Shown: in pieces, positions 11,880 through 39,887 of the stretch | Layout of the letters: the number at the start of each line of letters is the position of its first letter | How positions within the stretch are numbered: the stretch's first letter is position 1 | Notes under the pieces: model-generated | The model's input: only the letters and a program-made list of their open reading frames with translations | Databases searched by the model: none | Told to the model about the DNA's origin: nothing | Made by a program: the position numbers and the translations under genes | NCBI GenBank assembly: GCA_028751875.1 | Contig: CM054151.1 | Coordinates: forward strand, 40,206,923-40,270,922 | DNA: 64,000 bases | Direction of reading: 5' to 3' | Source: Rapana venosa | Lineage: Eukaryota; Mollusca; Gastropoda; Neogastropoda; Muricidae

Positions 11880-14800
11880 TGCAACAAACACCAAAGAAGA
11901 ATGAAAATCACCACATCTATACTACCATACATCAGACTAAAAATGACGTGCACACACATGCATGTTCAAACACATCTGATAAGCTAGGCACCAGTGGCAA
12001 TACTAAACACACACACACACACACACACACTAAAGCCTTTCCTTGATATCATCCATGGCAGCTATTTCTTAACCCAAGTTATGTAAAAAAAATTAAGTGA
12101 TTAATTCTGTGGGTGGACTTCATTGACCATCACCCAGAACTTGAAAAAATATATGAAATTAGACTTAAACCGTGGGTTCTTAATAAGGGATTGAAGATGG
12201 CTAACAAACTAAAAAAATTTAAACCCACAAAACTTCAAAATGTCGGTATGTACTTTGTTTTTACTCTTTCTGCAGTTTGATGTTTATACACTAAACTTGC
12301 CATTTACTTTTGGACACCTTGAAACATTCATTCGTCCATTCTTCACAACAGAGATATATATATATATATATATATCCTTATTTTTCTAGATTTTATTTTT
12401 AAACAAGTAAACACCTATAAAACAAAAAATGCATAATTATGTGCACATTCCAAAGCTTTAGTTATTTGAACAAAATCACAATCCTGCACAAGAAAACAAC
12501 AAAACTTAACCACAAACTTTAGTCATCAGTAAAAAAAACAACCCGTTTCCTGGAAAATATAGGTTGTATTGGATAAAGAAGACAACTGAGTCTCAAAAAA
12601 ACAAAATCCTCAATCATAGAAAAGTCATTATTTTGGCTCCCATGTCTAGCCTTAAATATCAAGTTTCTTCATCAAAAAAAAAAAGAAGTAAGATTAAAAA
12701 AGGAATTGACAAAAACACCAAATGCCATAGAACACTAAAGTAGCATGTTTCTAGGATTGAAGAAAATGAAATAAAAAGAAGCCACTTGTCAAATATATGT
12801 AGTAAGAATTTAGATGCATATATGACAAGATTATTTCTCATTTACCCTTCATTCCTTTCATGCATTCCCCATGCAAAACCATACATGAAGTACATATTGC
12901 ATGCAATTCATCTTGCCATAAGCATGCATTTTGTCACTTTTTCCCCAACAGGAAACCAGCTTTGAGTTTATGCCACTTGTCACTGCCATTTAGTCTTTAC
13001 ACCCTTGAGTGCATGGCAACACATACAGCCCACCACTTTCCTTCTTTGGATGAGATTAGAAATGGAGGTCTCATTTGCAAATGCATGCAGAACATCTTGC
13101 GCACATGTTCCGCCTTTTAGAAGAGTAGGCCATTGTGTGCTATGGGGGAAAAATGACAAACTTTACAAAACTATATATGCACATGAGGTCTGGATGTAAA
13201 AAGAAGTACATGAAAGCTTATTTATTATTTTTTAATTAAAAAAAATTAAATGGACAATTTTTTTTTAACTATGCAAAAAATCCTTTTTGTATACAAACAT
13301 AGCTGTATTAGATATTGGTTTTACCTTTTAATTAACACTAGTAATCTAATCAGAAACTCATTTGTATGCAAAAGTGGTTTTAAAAAGTGCAAAGAGATTT
13401 ACTTTTTGTTTTGTTTGCACAGACAGTGTGCACAGAAAAGAGTTGACTGTGTGAGTATAAGTCACTACTGTGTGCAGAAAGAGTTAAATCACAATACACG
13501 GTATACACATTTCTGCCAGTGTTACTTTCCTACTATGTTTCCTACCACAGCCCTACTTCACACACACACACACACACACACACACATTAGTCAAAGATAC
13601 ATACAGCTTGTACAAAATTGAAAAGAAATATCCCCCCCCCCCCCCCCCCCCCCCGAAAAACAAACATACAAAACTACAACAAACAACCCCCAAACAACAA
13701 ACCAACAACAGCAAATTAAAAACAAAAACACATACAGCACATAGTTTTTTTTGCATAAACAGACAAAACTGCATGCAAGCAAGAAATATTAGAATTGGTG
13801 TAGAAAAAAGCCTGTTTTTATTGAAAACAAAAAAGTTTTGATACAGTTTTTTTTCTCTTAGATTGACATTTTACCAACATAATTAGTCATCAGTTTAGAT
13901 GTTTGACAGTGTGTTTTGTTTGTTGTTGTTGGTTTTTTAAAAATCATACTATGTTTTATTGTCCCCTCAAAATACATATAGAAATGGCAAAATCTTTGCA
14001 CAATGTTACGATTAGTATTAACTGTAAAAAGATAAAAGTGAAGAACTGGGCTATACTAATGTTATGATAAGATACAAACTAGTTTTCTTTGTATTTTCAA
14101 AAGTGTTCACATAAGAAGTTTGGTGGTTTCAGGTTGATTTAAGAAGGAAGCAAGAGGCCTACATTATGAGATGAGTCCAAATCCAAAGTCTTCTCTGCTA
14201 TTCCACCAGACCTTGAGTGGAGGTCTCGGTGCTAGTATTTCATGAATGATAATAAATTGAAGTCCTGTGCACAACACACACTTATATGTGAACCAACAAC
14301 AACAATGGAGTTGTTCCTGTCAAACATTTATGCTAAAAACCCAATCACTCTCAAAGACCACACAAACAAAAATAATAATGTACATGTTCATGTAAAACCA
14401 AGGATAGGAGAGGGAGGAGAGTGTGTGTACAGGAATGAATAGTACCATGCTGTAGTACTGTGCTATCTTTCAGAAGAATACCCCAAATTTTCAGTAAAGA
14501 TTTTGTTAAGAATGTACTACACTAAACTACAAGTTGATACATACATTTGCTACGCAAAAGTACAATAAAACAATTTTCAATCCAGTTTTTTTTTCACACA
14601 GAGTTTCCCATACATGCTCCACTTGTTTTAAAGCTTAAACTCATTCAACTCTGAGCCCAAGCACTGCTTGGGTGAGATGTAGTAGCCATGTCAGCCTGAG
14701 CCTGAGCAACTCTGGGGCTAGATACCTGTTGTGTTATCATTGTTGTTGTTAATAAATTGACCTCGCAACAGCAACAACATAATGGGTACCATGCTTGAGA

Positions 14801-15160
14801 GCTGTATGAGCTCAGGCCAGCAATACTACTCAGTCTCATTCATGCAAAGCTCAGACTCAGGATTGAATGAGTAAACAGGAGAACTAAGCCACATAACAGA
14901 ACCAGAAGAGAACAAACAAACTAACAAAAGAACAATAATGCTGAACTCCAAACCTGCAAAATGAACAATGAAATAACTAAATGTTCTCATGCAGTGCAGT
15001 ATTAAAGGAAAATATGTATGCAGTATGAATGTCAGGTTATGGCTGATAACATTGCAAGAATTATCAAGTTAGCTTCTTATGTTTCCAGACTTTGTGAAAG
15101 AAAACAGAGAAAAAGAATTTTCATGCTCAGACACATTACTGATTTTTTTCTCCTCTCCTC
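11880..15160. other. No gene recognised; AT-rich with microsatellites
   Basis: Holds (CA)n at 12006-12030 and 13559-13586, (AT)n at 12352-12375, and poly(C) at 13632-13654. A family A SINE lies at about 13020-13215. Nothing coding is seen. Confidence 0.6.
13020..13215 (+). mobile_element. tRNA-SINE family A, 5'-truncated, tail type 2
   Basis: Body motifs CATGCAGAACATCTTGCGCA and GAGTAGGCCATTGTGTGC, then GGTCTGGATGTAAAAAG as the type 2 tail. No head. Confidence 0.6.
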
Positions 15161-15164
15161 AACA

Positions 15165-15552
15165 ATATCTCAGAGGTTCACCAATGGTGAGATTTTTGCA
15201 TATGCGACCATTTTCTTCACCATTAAGGTACTGCATTCCAACTTCAGAGATGATGTCAAAAACATGACACAAGTGTGCATGTGTTTTTTTACAATTTTGT
15301 CACCCATTCCTACCAGCACTCAATGGCTTACTCTTCCGAAAGGTGACACAGGTTTCAACATGTGTGCATGATGCTCTGCAAGCATTCGCACTTAGGACCT
15401 CAGTTTCTAGTTTCACCTGAAAGCCTTTCGGAGGAGTGGAGTCAATACCGATATTAACTCCATGGGGAAAAAACTGAAATGGGTGCCTCAGCAATGGCTT
15501 AATCTCAGGCTGTCAGATCACAAGTAAACACTCTAACCACTAGCTAACCCAC
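15165..15552 (-). mobile_element. tRNA-SINE family A, near full length, tail type 1
   Basis: On + it reads tail first (AGGTTCACCAATGGTGAGAT), then the body (TTCCTACCAGCACTCAATGG; TTAACTCCATGGGG), then the degenerate tRNA head (CACTCTAACCACTAGCTAACC). It lies just 3' of LRRC23. Confidence 0.75.
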
Positions 15553-15972
15553 CCCCTATTGATGAACATTACCCGCAATCCAATTATTCATCACATTGTC
15601 TTAAGCCAACTCAAATTGCATGAAATCAAGATAAAGTAATGTTGCATGGAAAAATCATTAAAGAACAATTTGACTAGTTACATTTATCACAACTTCTGTA
15701 TTTCTATTCTTCCTTTAAACTGCTTTATGTTTCTAATTGTTATCACCACCAACACTTTTTGCTTCATCCTCACAGAGTTATTACAAGGAGAACTTACAAA
15801 ATAAGGAAACCAAATCAATAAGCCCAAAAGTGGACAACAGGAACAGACAAAAAGAACCCAAAGCCTTGCAGTGTTGACCAAAAGAAAAAAAAAAGAAGAA
15901 ACCCAGAATGAACAGAAAGAGCAGTGAAAGGAAAATGTCGATCCAACAAAAGCGGTTACCCTATCCAACCAT

Positions 15973-27598
<11,626 letters not shown>

Positions 27599-27655
27599 TT
27601 TGATCAACTGTATGTAGCGGATCTACGCACCTGTTGATTGACAAAATGGCGTCTT

Positions 27656-27669
27656 GTTACTGAGGCAAC
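27656..27669. promoter_or_regulatory. X-box (RFX-binding motif) in the LRRC23 promoter
   Basis: GTTACT-GA-GGCAAC fits the RFX X-box consensus RYYNYY-N(1-3)-RRNRAC at every position. It lies 58 bp upstream of the LRRC23 ATG. X-boxes at this distance drive many cilium genes, so RFX control of LRRC23 is a reasonable inference. Confidence 0.7.
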
Positions 27670-29340
27670 CGTTGACCAAAAATATAAAATATAGTCAACT
27701 TTTTTTAGAGGTTGATCTTAATAGCAAGACAGGCTATATCTAGATTCATAAAAAACACTGTTGGATGTTTTCTTTCAAGCAAAACAGATATTATTACGAT
27801 TCTCTTATAATCTCGTGTCACAACGAGAAGTCGAAACAAGCAGAAGACATCGATCGACACTGAGGTAACAAATTTATTTGTAACTTTTGAAACTCGCAAA
27901 AAGTTATTAATTCCTTATTTTGTGCCTTAATAGTATCACTAGATTGATGTTTGATGTCATTCGATTTTTTGTTGTTGATTTGTAGATCGATTACTTGCTC
28001 GTTTCATCTGAGATTGAGGGTGAAAGGAATGGCGTGTTTTGGGACATTTTCGTCGTTTTCTGCCCAAAATGGTTTATTAGCGCCGCTTGCCTACATACAG
28101 TTCAAAGATCGCAACCAGGGGGTGTGTTCATTGCGGGTTGGGTGGCCCGTTTTGCTTTTCATCAGCATTTTCCATAGAGGTTACATATAACCCTAGATGC
28201 GATCGAAATCATGGAATGCAAAATCGGGAGAAAAAAAATGAGGTTTTCAGTAATTTAAGCTGTTTTGTGAATTGAAAAACAAACGTCAGTTTGTGACCCT
28301 AATCCCGATACAAGCGCGCTGCCCGTAGTCCTATGGTTGTTGAGGAATTTATCTGGGCTTCTATGCTTGTTAAAAATGTATATGATATCTCCCTTATGTT
28401 TGACAGTGCTGAATTTGGGCTGTTTAATATATATATTTTTTGTTGTTGTCACGAGTATATATGTAATATTCAGATCAGTCTGTGATCGTGAAACGGAAAG
28501 TAAGGGGGTGTGACAGCGACTGTCATCGGCATGTTAGGTTGACGTCAACATAATTCCCGGATTGGTTTTGCTATGCAGGACAGAAACGCAGTTTGCTGAT
28601 AGGTTCAGTCATTTTGGTGGTTGTGTGCACTTTTTTATGAGTTAGTTATCAGTGCAGCCATGCCGGTAACAGGTCGATTTTGGGCGGTCGCTCGCAACAT
28701 TTCAGCGTGAATGCATAGCAGTAAGCCGCTTCTGTCAGCTCAAGTGGAGCAGGTTCGTGCCAAGAAGTAGCGAGCGAGTGGGGGAAAAGCCTATGAAGTG
28801 TGCCTTAAGGTAAAACCCAATAAAAGATTTATTCAAGTTTTATTGATTCAGGGGAGCATAGCATGCCCACGTTTGTCAAGTTTCCCTGGTAACTAGTTAT
28901 AGCTTGTATCCCTAAATACCTGCCCGCCGGACACGTCTAAGCGGCTTTTGTTTGCCCGGCAACTGGAAGGGGAGCTCCTTTCATAGGAACCCAAGCTTGA
29001 ATATTGTTTTGCTGGTTGCGCGTGGATTGTCATGGAAACGCCCCAGTCCATTGTTGTCTGGTCGAACCAGTTTCTACCTGCACGGGCCGTCTCGATTGTC
29101 GGCTTGTAAGTTGGCAGGGACCCAGAAATTTGCAAAGGCAGTCAATGGAACTGATCGAGTTGGTGATCACAGTTTCTAGGCAAGAAAAAGAAGGTTCAAG
29201 CTTTTTTCTGTTTGTTTTTGGGTTTTTTCCCTCTCATTCTTTTTTCTTTTGGTAGGCCTACACACGCACAAAAGGGTCTGCAACACCTATGGTGCAGCGA
29301 TTTCAGACCAATTCAGATTTCAGTATGATCCCCAAACAGC
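27670..29340. other. Upstream flank of LRRC23, unique sequence, no gene recognised
   Basis: No conserved reading frame. It has moderate CpG content and a perfect CRE-type palindrome at 28538-28549. A distal promoter or a start of a + strand transcript is possible but unsupported. Confidence 0.5.
28538..28549. promoter_or_regulatory. CRE-type palindrome
   Basis: GTTGACGTCAAC is a perfect 12-bp palindrome around the full CREB/ATF core TGACGTCA, about 0.94 kb upstream of the LRRC23 start. Confidence 0.4.
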
Positions 29341-29568
29341 AAGTGCTCCCCCCCCCCCCCCCCCCCTCTCTCTCTCTCTCTCTCATTTGCACTCCCCTGT
29401 ATGGAGGTTGTTGTGGGTGTTGTTTTTTTTTTACCCCGTCTGTTTTCTGTTTTGTTCTTTTGTTTTGTTTTCTTCGCTTATTATTTGTTGTCAATCTGCA
29501 CGCACTGCAGCGCTCGCATGTAGGCCGATGTGCCTGTACGCACACATGCAGTGAGCGAGTGTGCGCAC

Positions 29569-29633
<65 letters not shown>

Positions 29634-29864
29634 ATATGATAAAGGGCTGATTGATGGATTACGTTCCCTCGAAAATTATGTAAGAACTCGTTTCTGTTTT
29701 TCATGTATGTGGTTTTACACACAGTAACCAGGCCACATTAATTTCATCGTGTTTGTATTGTTTGCGTCTGCGTGCACGCGCACGCCTGCGCATACACTTC
29801 AATTGTAAACAGCAATAGCGCAACATAATGGTATTACTTGAGTGGGGAGGGGGTGGAAGTAGAT

Positions 29865-29898
<34 letters not shown>

Positions 29899-30969
29899 GT
29901 GTGCGTGAGCGCGCGCGTGCGTGTGACACGCACGCAATGTGAGTATGGGAAACACAGGAAAGTGTTCATCGTCAATGAACGCACCCCCCCCCCCCCCCCC
30001 CCCCCTCCCAAGAAAAATACCGTTCTAGCGGAATAGTTTATGAAGCCACTTAGCCGGTCTTCCGACAACCCCGCCCCCACAGACTCTTCCGCCAACCTTT
30101 TGCTTGTTGCAATTTTCCTTGCCGCTTGCTTCTTTTAGTTCCGTGGCCTAGGATGAAATGAACTTTCGTATATTATACGTCTTTAGATTTGTAAAACAAC
30201 AAACAGCAACGGAAAAAAAAAGTAATTTCCCCTGACTTTCTCAAATAGTACGGCGTACTCTTGTAATATGTAACAGTTGCATGCATGATCGGCATATAGC
30301 ACAATGTATGTGTGTGCACGTGTGTGTGTGTGTGTGTGTCCGTCCGTCCGCGCGCGTGCTCTGTTCATAAAATGGCGTCACTTTAATCAGTGACTCGGTT
30401 GTATCGGTATCACATGTCATAGTAACACGCTTACATACTGACGCATAGGTGCACTCTGCGCGCGCACACATGCACGCACGCACACACACTCACACACGCA
30501 TGCACGCACGCACATCCACCGCGATGCACGTGCGCCCGCGCCGGCACTGCTCGGATAAACAAACGCGTCCTTATAGACTGGCCCTTCATTCCTAGCCTGT
30601 GAGTTTCATCTTTCATGTGTTAACAGTGTTTGTTTCATGAAAACAAAACAAAGCAAAACAGAACAAAACAACAAGAAAACAACAACAAACAGACCCCCAC
30701 CCCCACCCCCTCCCGATATTTTGTTCTCTCATACACCCCTTTTGTCTGTTTGTGTCTCTCGTTTTATTCCCCCACCCCCACCCCTCACCTATTTTGGGGG
30801 AGGGATGTTCTTTTCCTCTCCCCCTCCCCATTTAAAAATTGTTTTTTAAATTTTAGTAACATTGTCATCTTTTCATGATATTCGAGTAGATAGATGTGAT
30901 CGCTGTAGTTAAAAGATTTTTACGTAGTACATGCAGTCTGTCATTAATAAGTTGACTGTCTAGTGTCTG

Positions 30970-31025
<56 letters not shown>

Positions 31026-32180
31026 CCACGCGCGCGCGCTCTGTCAATCTGCGTCCCCTCCGCCCCCCCCCCCTCCGCTCTCTTTGTTTCGTGTTCGTTT
31101 GCTGGCTTTTGTTATATTATTGGAAACGTCAGGTGAGTATAGGTGTGTATGGGTGTGTGGTGCGCGCGCGCGGTGTGCGTTATGTGTGTATGTGTCCCCT
31201 CCCGCGCGTGTATGTCCCACGAAGATCATGTAGAGTGAAAGAAAACAAAATCATCCTTACAAATGAAAGCCCGGTTCGGCGCGTCTTTAGTTTTAAAACA
31301 TTTTATCATGTAGACAACGCTGTCCTTTGTTTTTATGTTAGTTGTCACGTAGATTTTTTTTTACCGGTAGTTTGATGAGGTGAGCTGCACTGGCTGCGCT
31401 CCACGTTTCCAAGTTCAACAACACTTTTACTGTGTGTACCTGCAGGCTGGTGTACTTTGAGTCAATAAATTCAAATGTATACATATATAACTCCCCATGG
31501 GGATGCTGACATCAGCCATGGCCTATATCAGTGTAAATAACATCCCGTCTTTCTGGAAAATCTGCGCTAGGAATTCCCTCTTTTCTATCTCTTTTTTGTT
31601 TTTGCTTTTTTCCTTTTCTTCTTGTCACCTCCTTTGTCTTCTGCCTTCTTGGTCCATTTTCCTGCTTTTCCCCCACAGAAAGACTTAATAGATACCAGTT
31701 CTCACCCACGCCGAAGTTAGAGGCGCTGGGCCTTACTTGTCAGGCGCTTAATGGCAGCGCAAAGCATTTTCGCTCATATGACAAGCCACAATAGTTGCTG
31801 TTTGAACATTCGACGACGACGAAGAAAAAATGAAGATGGTAATTATGCTCCTTTTGTTATTTTGTGTATTTAGAGAGAGCTTTAACCGATGTTGGCTACA
31901 TTACCCTTCCCCTCCCCAGACCTCTTTTACCCCTGCGTTCGTTCGTCTGTCCCCAGTCTTTCTTGGGCCTATCACCTTTTCTCTGATTCAGTATCCTTTG
32001 TATCTGTTTGTAATTCTTTTGCTGTGGCCAGGATGCAAGGAGGTTTTTATTCTGATGTGACAGGTTCCAGAATCGAATCTTGAGGGTGCTTGGTGGTTAA
32101 GGACTTACGCTTTTTTTTTTCTGGACGATCTCTCAGAGTCAGTTCAGCGAATAGACAGATCAAATATCCTTTTACAACTA

Positions 32181-32360
32181 GCCACCTTGGCGTGGTGGAT
32201 GATGTGCTGGGTTACTAGCGGAAGAGTCACGGGCTCGAATCCCGTAAGTCATACTTTTTGTCCAGACTCCGGCCGGCTCTTACGCAGAGTGAGTTTGATA
32301 TGGGCTTATTGCCAGGAAGACTGGGACACACACTCAACCATAATCTACTGTAAAGAACAA
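32181..32360 (+). mobile_element. tRNA-derived SINE, third family
   Basis: The head has an A-box-like CTTGGCGTGGTGGATGATG and a strong B-box region GGGCTCGAATCCCG about 45 bp on. A body follows that differs from families A and B (GACTCCGGCCGGCTCTTACG). It is not a tRNA gene, because no acceptor stem closes. Confidence 0.6.
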
Positions 32361-32403
32361 AGAATAAATAAGTGAATACAGAGAGACAAACAAACAGAAA
32401 AGT

Positions 32404-32705
32404 AGGAAGATGGCAGGTAGATTCAGACGTTCACCTGCCTAACAAGTAAACCGTGAGGTTCTGGGTTCCATTCCCAGCCTTGCCCTACTTCTCAGTTTGA
32501 CGGGAAAATCTAACTGGATGTCATGTCTTTCTGAGTAGACTATAAACCAATCGGATCCGGGTACCCGTGTACATGTGTTCATCTTTGCTGTTTTGGTGAG
32601 ATTTGTTTGTTTGTTGTTGTTTTTGTTTGTTTTTATAGACTTGTGCATGTCAAAAGAACCCTCGACAGTTGAAAATCGGAAAGAGCAGGGAGATACAGAA
32701 TAGGC
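32404..32705 (+). mobile_element. tRNA-SINE family B
   Basis: The head GGCAGGTAGATTCAGACGTT and B-box region GGTTCTGGGTTCCATTCCC are followed by TTTGACGGGAAAATCTAACT and AAAGAGCAGGGAGATAC. The shared tail is missing. Confidence 0.7.
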
Positions 32706-33031
32706 GATCACATCTTGTGGAAGGAAACTTATTTCCTAAGAATTGTGTATTGGAATAGTTTTCCTGAAAACCACCTCGGTATTATGACAGGAGATAATCG
32801 CTTTTAAAACTTAACTTCTTCTTCACCTCTGTCTCTGTCTGTGGGTAGGCCCTGTGTGTGTGTGTGTGTGCATCTCTCTCTCATATATTATACTTAGCTA
32901 TCAGTTTGTGTGTGTGTCTCGCGTGCATCTCCACCCCACCCTCCGTAACGGGCTAAGACGCTGGCGTTGTCGACGAAAGAGGTGAAGCCCTGAAGAGGGA
33001 AGAGAGGCAGAGAAGGGAGAAAGAAGGAGGG

Positions 33032-33034
<3 letters not shown>

Positions 33035-33088
<54 letters not shown>
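33035..33088. repeat. Poly(G) run of 54
   Basis: 54 consecutive G, the longest pure homopolymer in the window, preceded by GGGGGA. Potential G-quadruplex, and a likely site of sequencing-length error. Confidence 0.95.
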
Positions 33089-33093
<5 letters not shown>

Positions 33094-33173
33094 GAAAACT
33101 GGTTCTGCGGGGAGAGGCAGCGCTATGGCAACTAAGTATTATTTATGCATGGCCTGCCGGCCACATTGTCCCT

Positions 33174-33187
33174 GTTGCCAGGGCAAC
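33174..33187. promoter_or_regulatory. Perfect X-box palindrome
   Basis: GTTGCC-AG-GGCAAC: two perfect 6-bp half-sites with a 2-bp spacer, the ideal RFX dimer site. It lies in a unique GC-rich island, 17.5 kb upstream of the castor-like exon. Confidence 0.6.
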
Positions 33188-33229
33188 CCACCAATTTCCA
33201 GCCTGGGACGCTGGTGGTGGTAGCGGCAG

Positions 33230-33410
33230 AGGCCACTTAGTTTAGAGACGACGGCCCGGTCCGTCAGTGCCGTGCATGGCGTGTGGGGGGTCTGTCCGTG
33301 GAGAGAAGAGTGAGAGAGGGAGGAGACTGGGGGGAGGCAGGCAGAGAAAGAGAGAGGAGAAGAACCTTTAGTGCCAGACTGAGACGGACAGGTAGAAAGA
33401 AACTTTCCAG
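33230..33410 (+). other. Candidate 5' non-coding exon ending at a strong donor
   Basis: A unique, purine-rich segment ends CTTTCCAG|GTGAGC at 33410/33411, a near-consensus 5' splice site. It is about 45 bp or more downstream of the X-box at 33174. It could be a first exon of the + strand castor-like transcript. There is no open-frame or start-site evidence. Confidence 0.25.
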
Positions 33411-33419
33411 GTGAGCTTT

Positions 33420-37950
<4,531 letters not shown>

Positions 37951-38004
37951 CGTTATAAATAATCCAAGGTGAATTTTTATGACATTCCTACAGAAACGAC
38001 ACAA

Positions 38005-38395
38005 AAAGGCACTTAAAATACCATGTCAAACTCTCATGTAACGTGTTCTCGTGCGCACCGTACAAGTAGTAACTAGAAGGGTCGGGTCACCAATACGGGC
38101 ACTCATTTCAACATTAACTTTGAAGGAGGGAGGGTGAGGAGGATGTGCCTCTCGAAACAGAAGAAACGTGTTTTTGCGACCGGAGGGGGGGGGGGGGGGG
38201 GGGAGGGGGGAGAAAAAAAGAATTAAAATAGAAGCAATCTTTTCCGTGAAGAGTGGCTGTGGTGTCGACTGCAGCACCCACAGTTGCTATGGGGATGGGC
38301 AGAAACCTGTCACCTCTCCCGGTGAAGTCGTAATTAAGCGGCGAGACCTTGATTATGTTAATGAGTGGCGTCACTGATCTGAGAGACGTGATGAG
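38005..38395 (+). promoter_or_regulatory. Non-coding block, copy A of a diverged duplication
   Basis: Shares ordered motifs with 39888-40362: CTTAAAATACC, GGGTCACCA, a GTTGCTATGGGGAT X-box-like site at 38283, GGTGAAGTC, a GCGGCG element, ACCTTGATTATGTTAATGAG (exact in both) and GACGTGATGAG. No reading frame is conserved between the copies. Probable cis-regulatory element, by inference. Confidence 0.5.
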
Positions 38396-38432
38396 CTTTG
38401 CCCCCTGTGTGTCAGTCATTCAGTCAAGCGGT

Positions 38433-38540
38433 ATTGTTGGGTGTTCCCCAGCTTAATGAACACGCTGATAGTCATCCGGAATATTATTATGGGTATCCTT
38501 TCATTCATCACTCCATGGGAATCAGTATGAGACCGTAAGT
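38433..38540 (-). repeat. Dispersed repeat, inverted copy
   Basis: Begins ATTGTTGGGTGTTCCCCAGC (exact also at 35336-35355). Its complement aligns with the repeat at 48640-48775 and 20875-21012. Confidence 0.55.
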
Positions 38541-38572
38541 GAATACTGGATGAGGAGTTTGCTTGTATAAGC

Positions 38573-38573
<1 letters not shown>

Positions 38574-38603
<30 letters not shown>

Positions 38604-38815
38604 AGTACTCACCTGCCCTCTCACCTCAGCAACCCCCCCCCCCCCCCACCACCCCCCACCCCTGAGCATCAAGTTCTTGTACCTTCACCCATGAACCGAA
38701 CCCGTTAGGAGCTTCTTCTCCCACCCCAACAGCGCCCTCCCTAGCTCCCCCCCCCCCCCCCCCCCCCCCCCCCGCCCCCAGTGATATGGCAAACCATACT
38801 TCAGCCTCAGATGAC

Positions 38816-38846
<31 letters not shown>

Positions 38847-38860
38847 ACACACACACTGAG
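38574..38860. repeat. Cluster of poly(C) runs
   Basis: Runs of 30 (38574-38603), about 17 (38631-38647), 27 (38747-38773) and 18 C (38815-38832), then (CA)n. Four long C-runs lie within 290 bp. Confidence 0.92.
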
Positions 38861-39059
38861 TGTGCAGGTTGTTATACTAAGAGTTCGTTTGGGTAAAGGC
38901 CGTATCAACCTAACATTTGAAAGCCGAAACAGCGTTTTAGGGAGGCGTTGTCGTGATATATCAATAATTGACAAAGCTTTTGGTGTGGGTCGAAGTCCGG
39001 AAACAACAGCGTTTGGTGAGACTTAAAAGAAAATTTGTATTTTTTTGCTCGTGAAGTCG

Positions 39060-39225
39060 GGAGAGAGAGAGAGAGAGAGAGGAGAGAGATAGAGAGAGAA
39101 GAGAGAGAGAAAGAGAGAAGGAGAATGAATGAGAAGATTTAACGAATGAATTGAGAGAGAAATATTGAATGAGAGAGAGAAGAGGAAGAGAGAGAGAGAA
39201 AGAGAGAGAGAGAGAAGAGAGAGAG

Positions 39226-39274
<49 letters not shown>
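39060..39274. repeat. (GA)n-rich tract
   Basis: About 215 bp of imperfect GA, with a second (GA)n at 39611-39648. Confidence 0.92.
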
Positions 39275-39275
<1 letters not shown>

Positions 39276-39284
39276 ATGACAATG

Positions 39285-39360
39285 ACAAATTCTTTTATTT
39301 CGAGGATAATGAATAAGCACTCATGTGCATTTTACATCCAGTCCCCGCCCGTAGGGATAC
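39285..39360 (-). mobile_element. SINE tail fragment (type 2)
   Basis: TTTTATTTCGAGGATAATGA, GTGCATTTTACATCCAGTCC, as in the copies at 24420 and 4430. Confidence 0.55.
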
Positions 39361-39607
39361 ATCTTAAATAATAACCTAACACTTATACAGTCTCACAGTA
39401 GAAACATGGGAAATAACCCTTGTCAAAGCAGCCCCCCTCCACCCCCAACAACCTCCCCCCCCCTCCCGAAAGCAAACTAATAAATGAAAACCCTAAAAAC
39501 ACCCCCCACACCCACCCCCCCCAAAAAAAACACCCACAACCAAACCAAACAAAAGAGAAAGAAAAACCAAACCAACAAAAGAAGGGAAAAAAAAGAGAAA
39601 AAGAAAC

Positions 39608-39653
<46 letters not shown>

Positions 39654-39887
39654 GAGAAGAGAGAGCGAGGAGAGAGAGGAGGAGAATGAATGAATGAATG
39701 AATAAGAGAGAGGAAATACATGTTTGCGCGTGCGTACGCATGTGCACACACATTCACACACACAAACACATACACAAAACACACACGTACACACACACAC
39801 AACACACAAACACATACACAAAACACACACGTACACACACACACGCCCCATCCACTGACCACTGACAGCTGTTCCTACTTAAAACTT

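Larger units (their letters stand above)
29340..33030. other. Microsatellite-dense intergenic DNA, no gene recognised
   Basis: Holds poly(C)/(CT)n at 29348-29385, (GA)n at 29571-29627, poly(G)33 at 29865-29897, poly(C)22 at 29984-30005, CG/CA alternating tracts at 30310-30530, (CT)n at 30970-31023, and two SINEs at 32160-32705. Nothing coding. Confidence 0.7.

Noticed and set aside
32181..32252. A functional tRNA gene, also considered for the heads at 6597 and 32404
   Set aside because: A- and B-box motifs are present but no closed acceptor stem or clear anticodon arm, and the same heads recur attached to SINE bodies.
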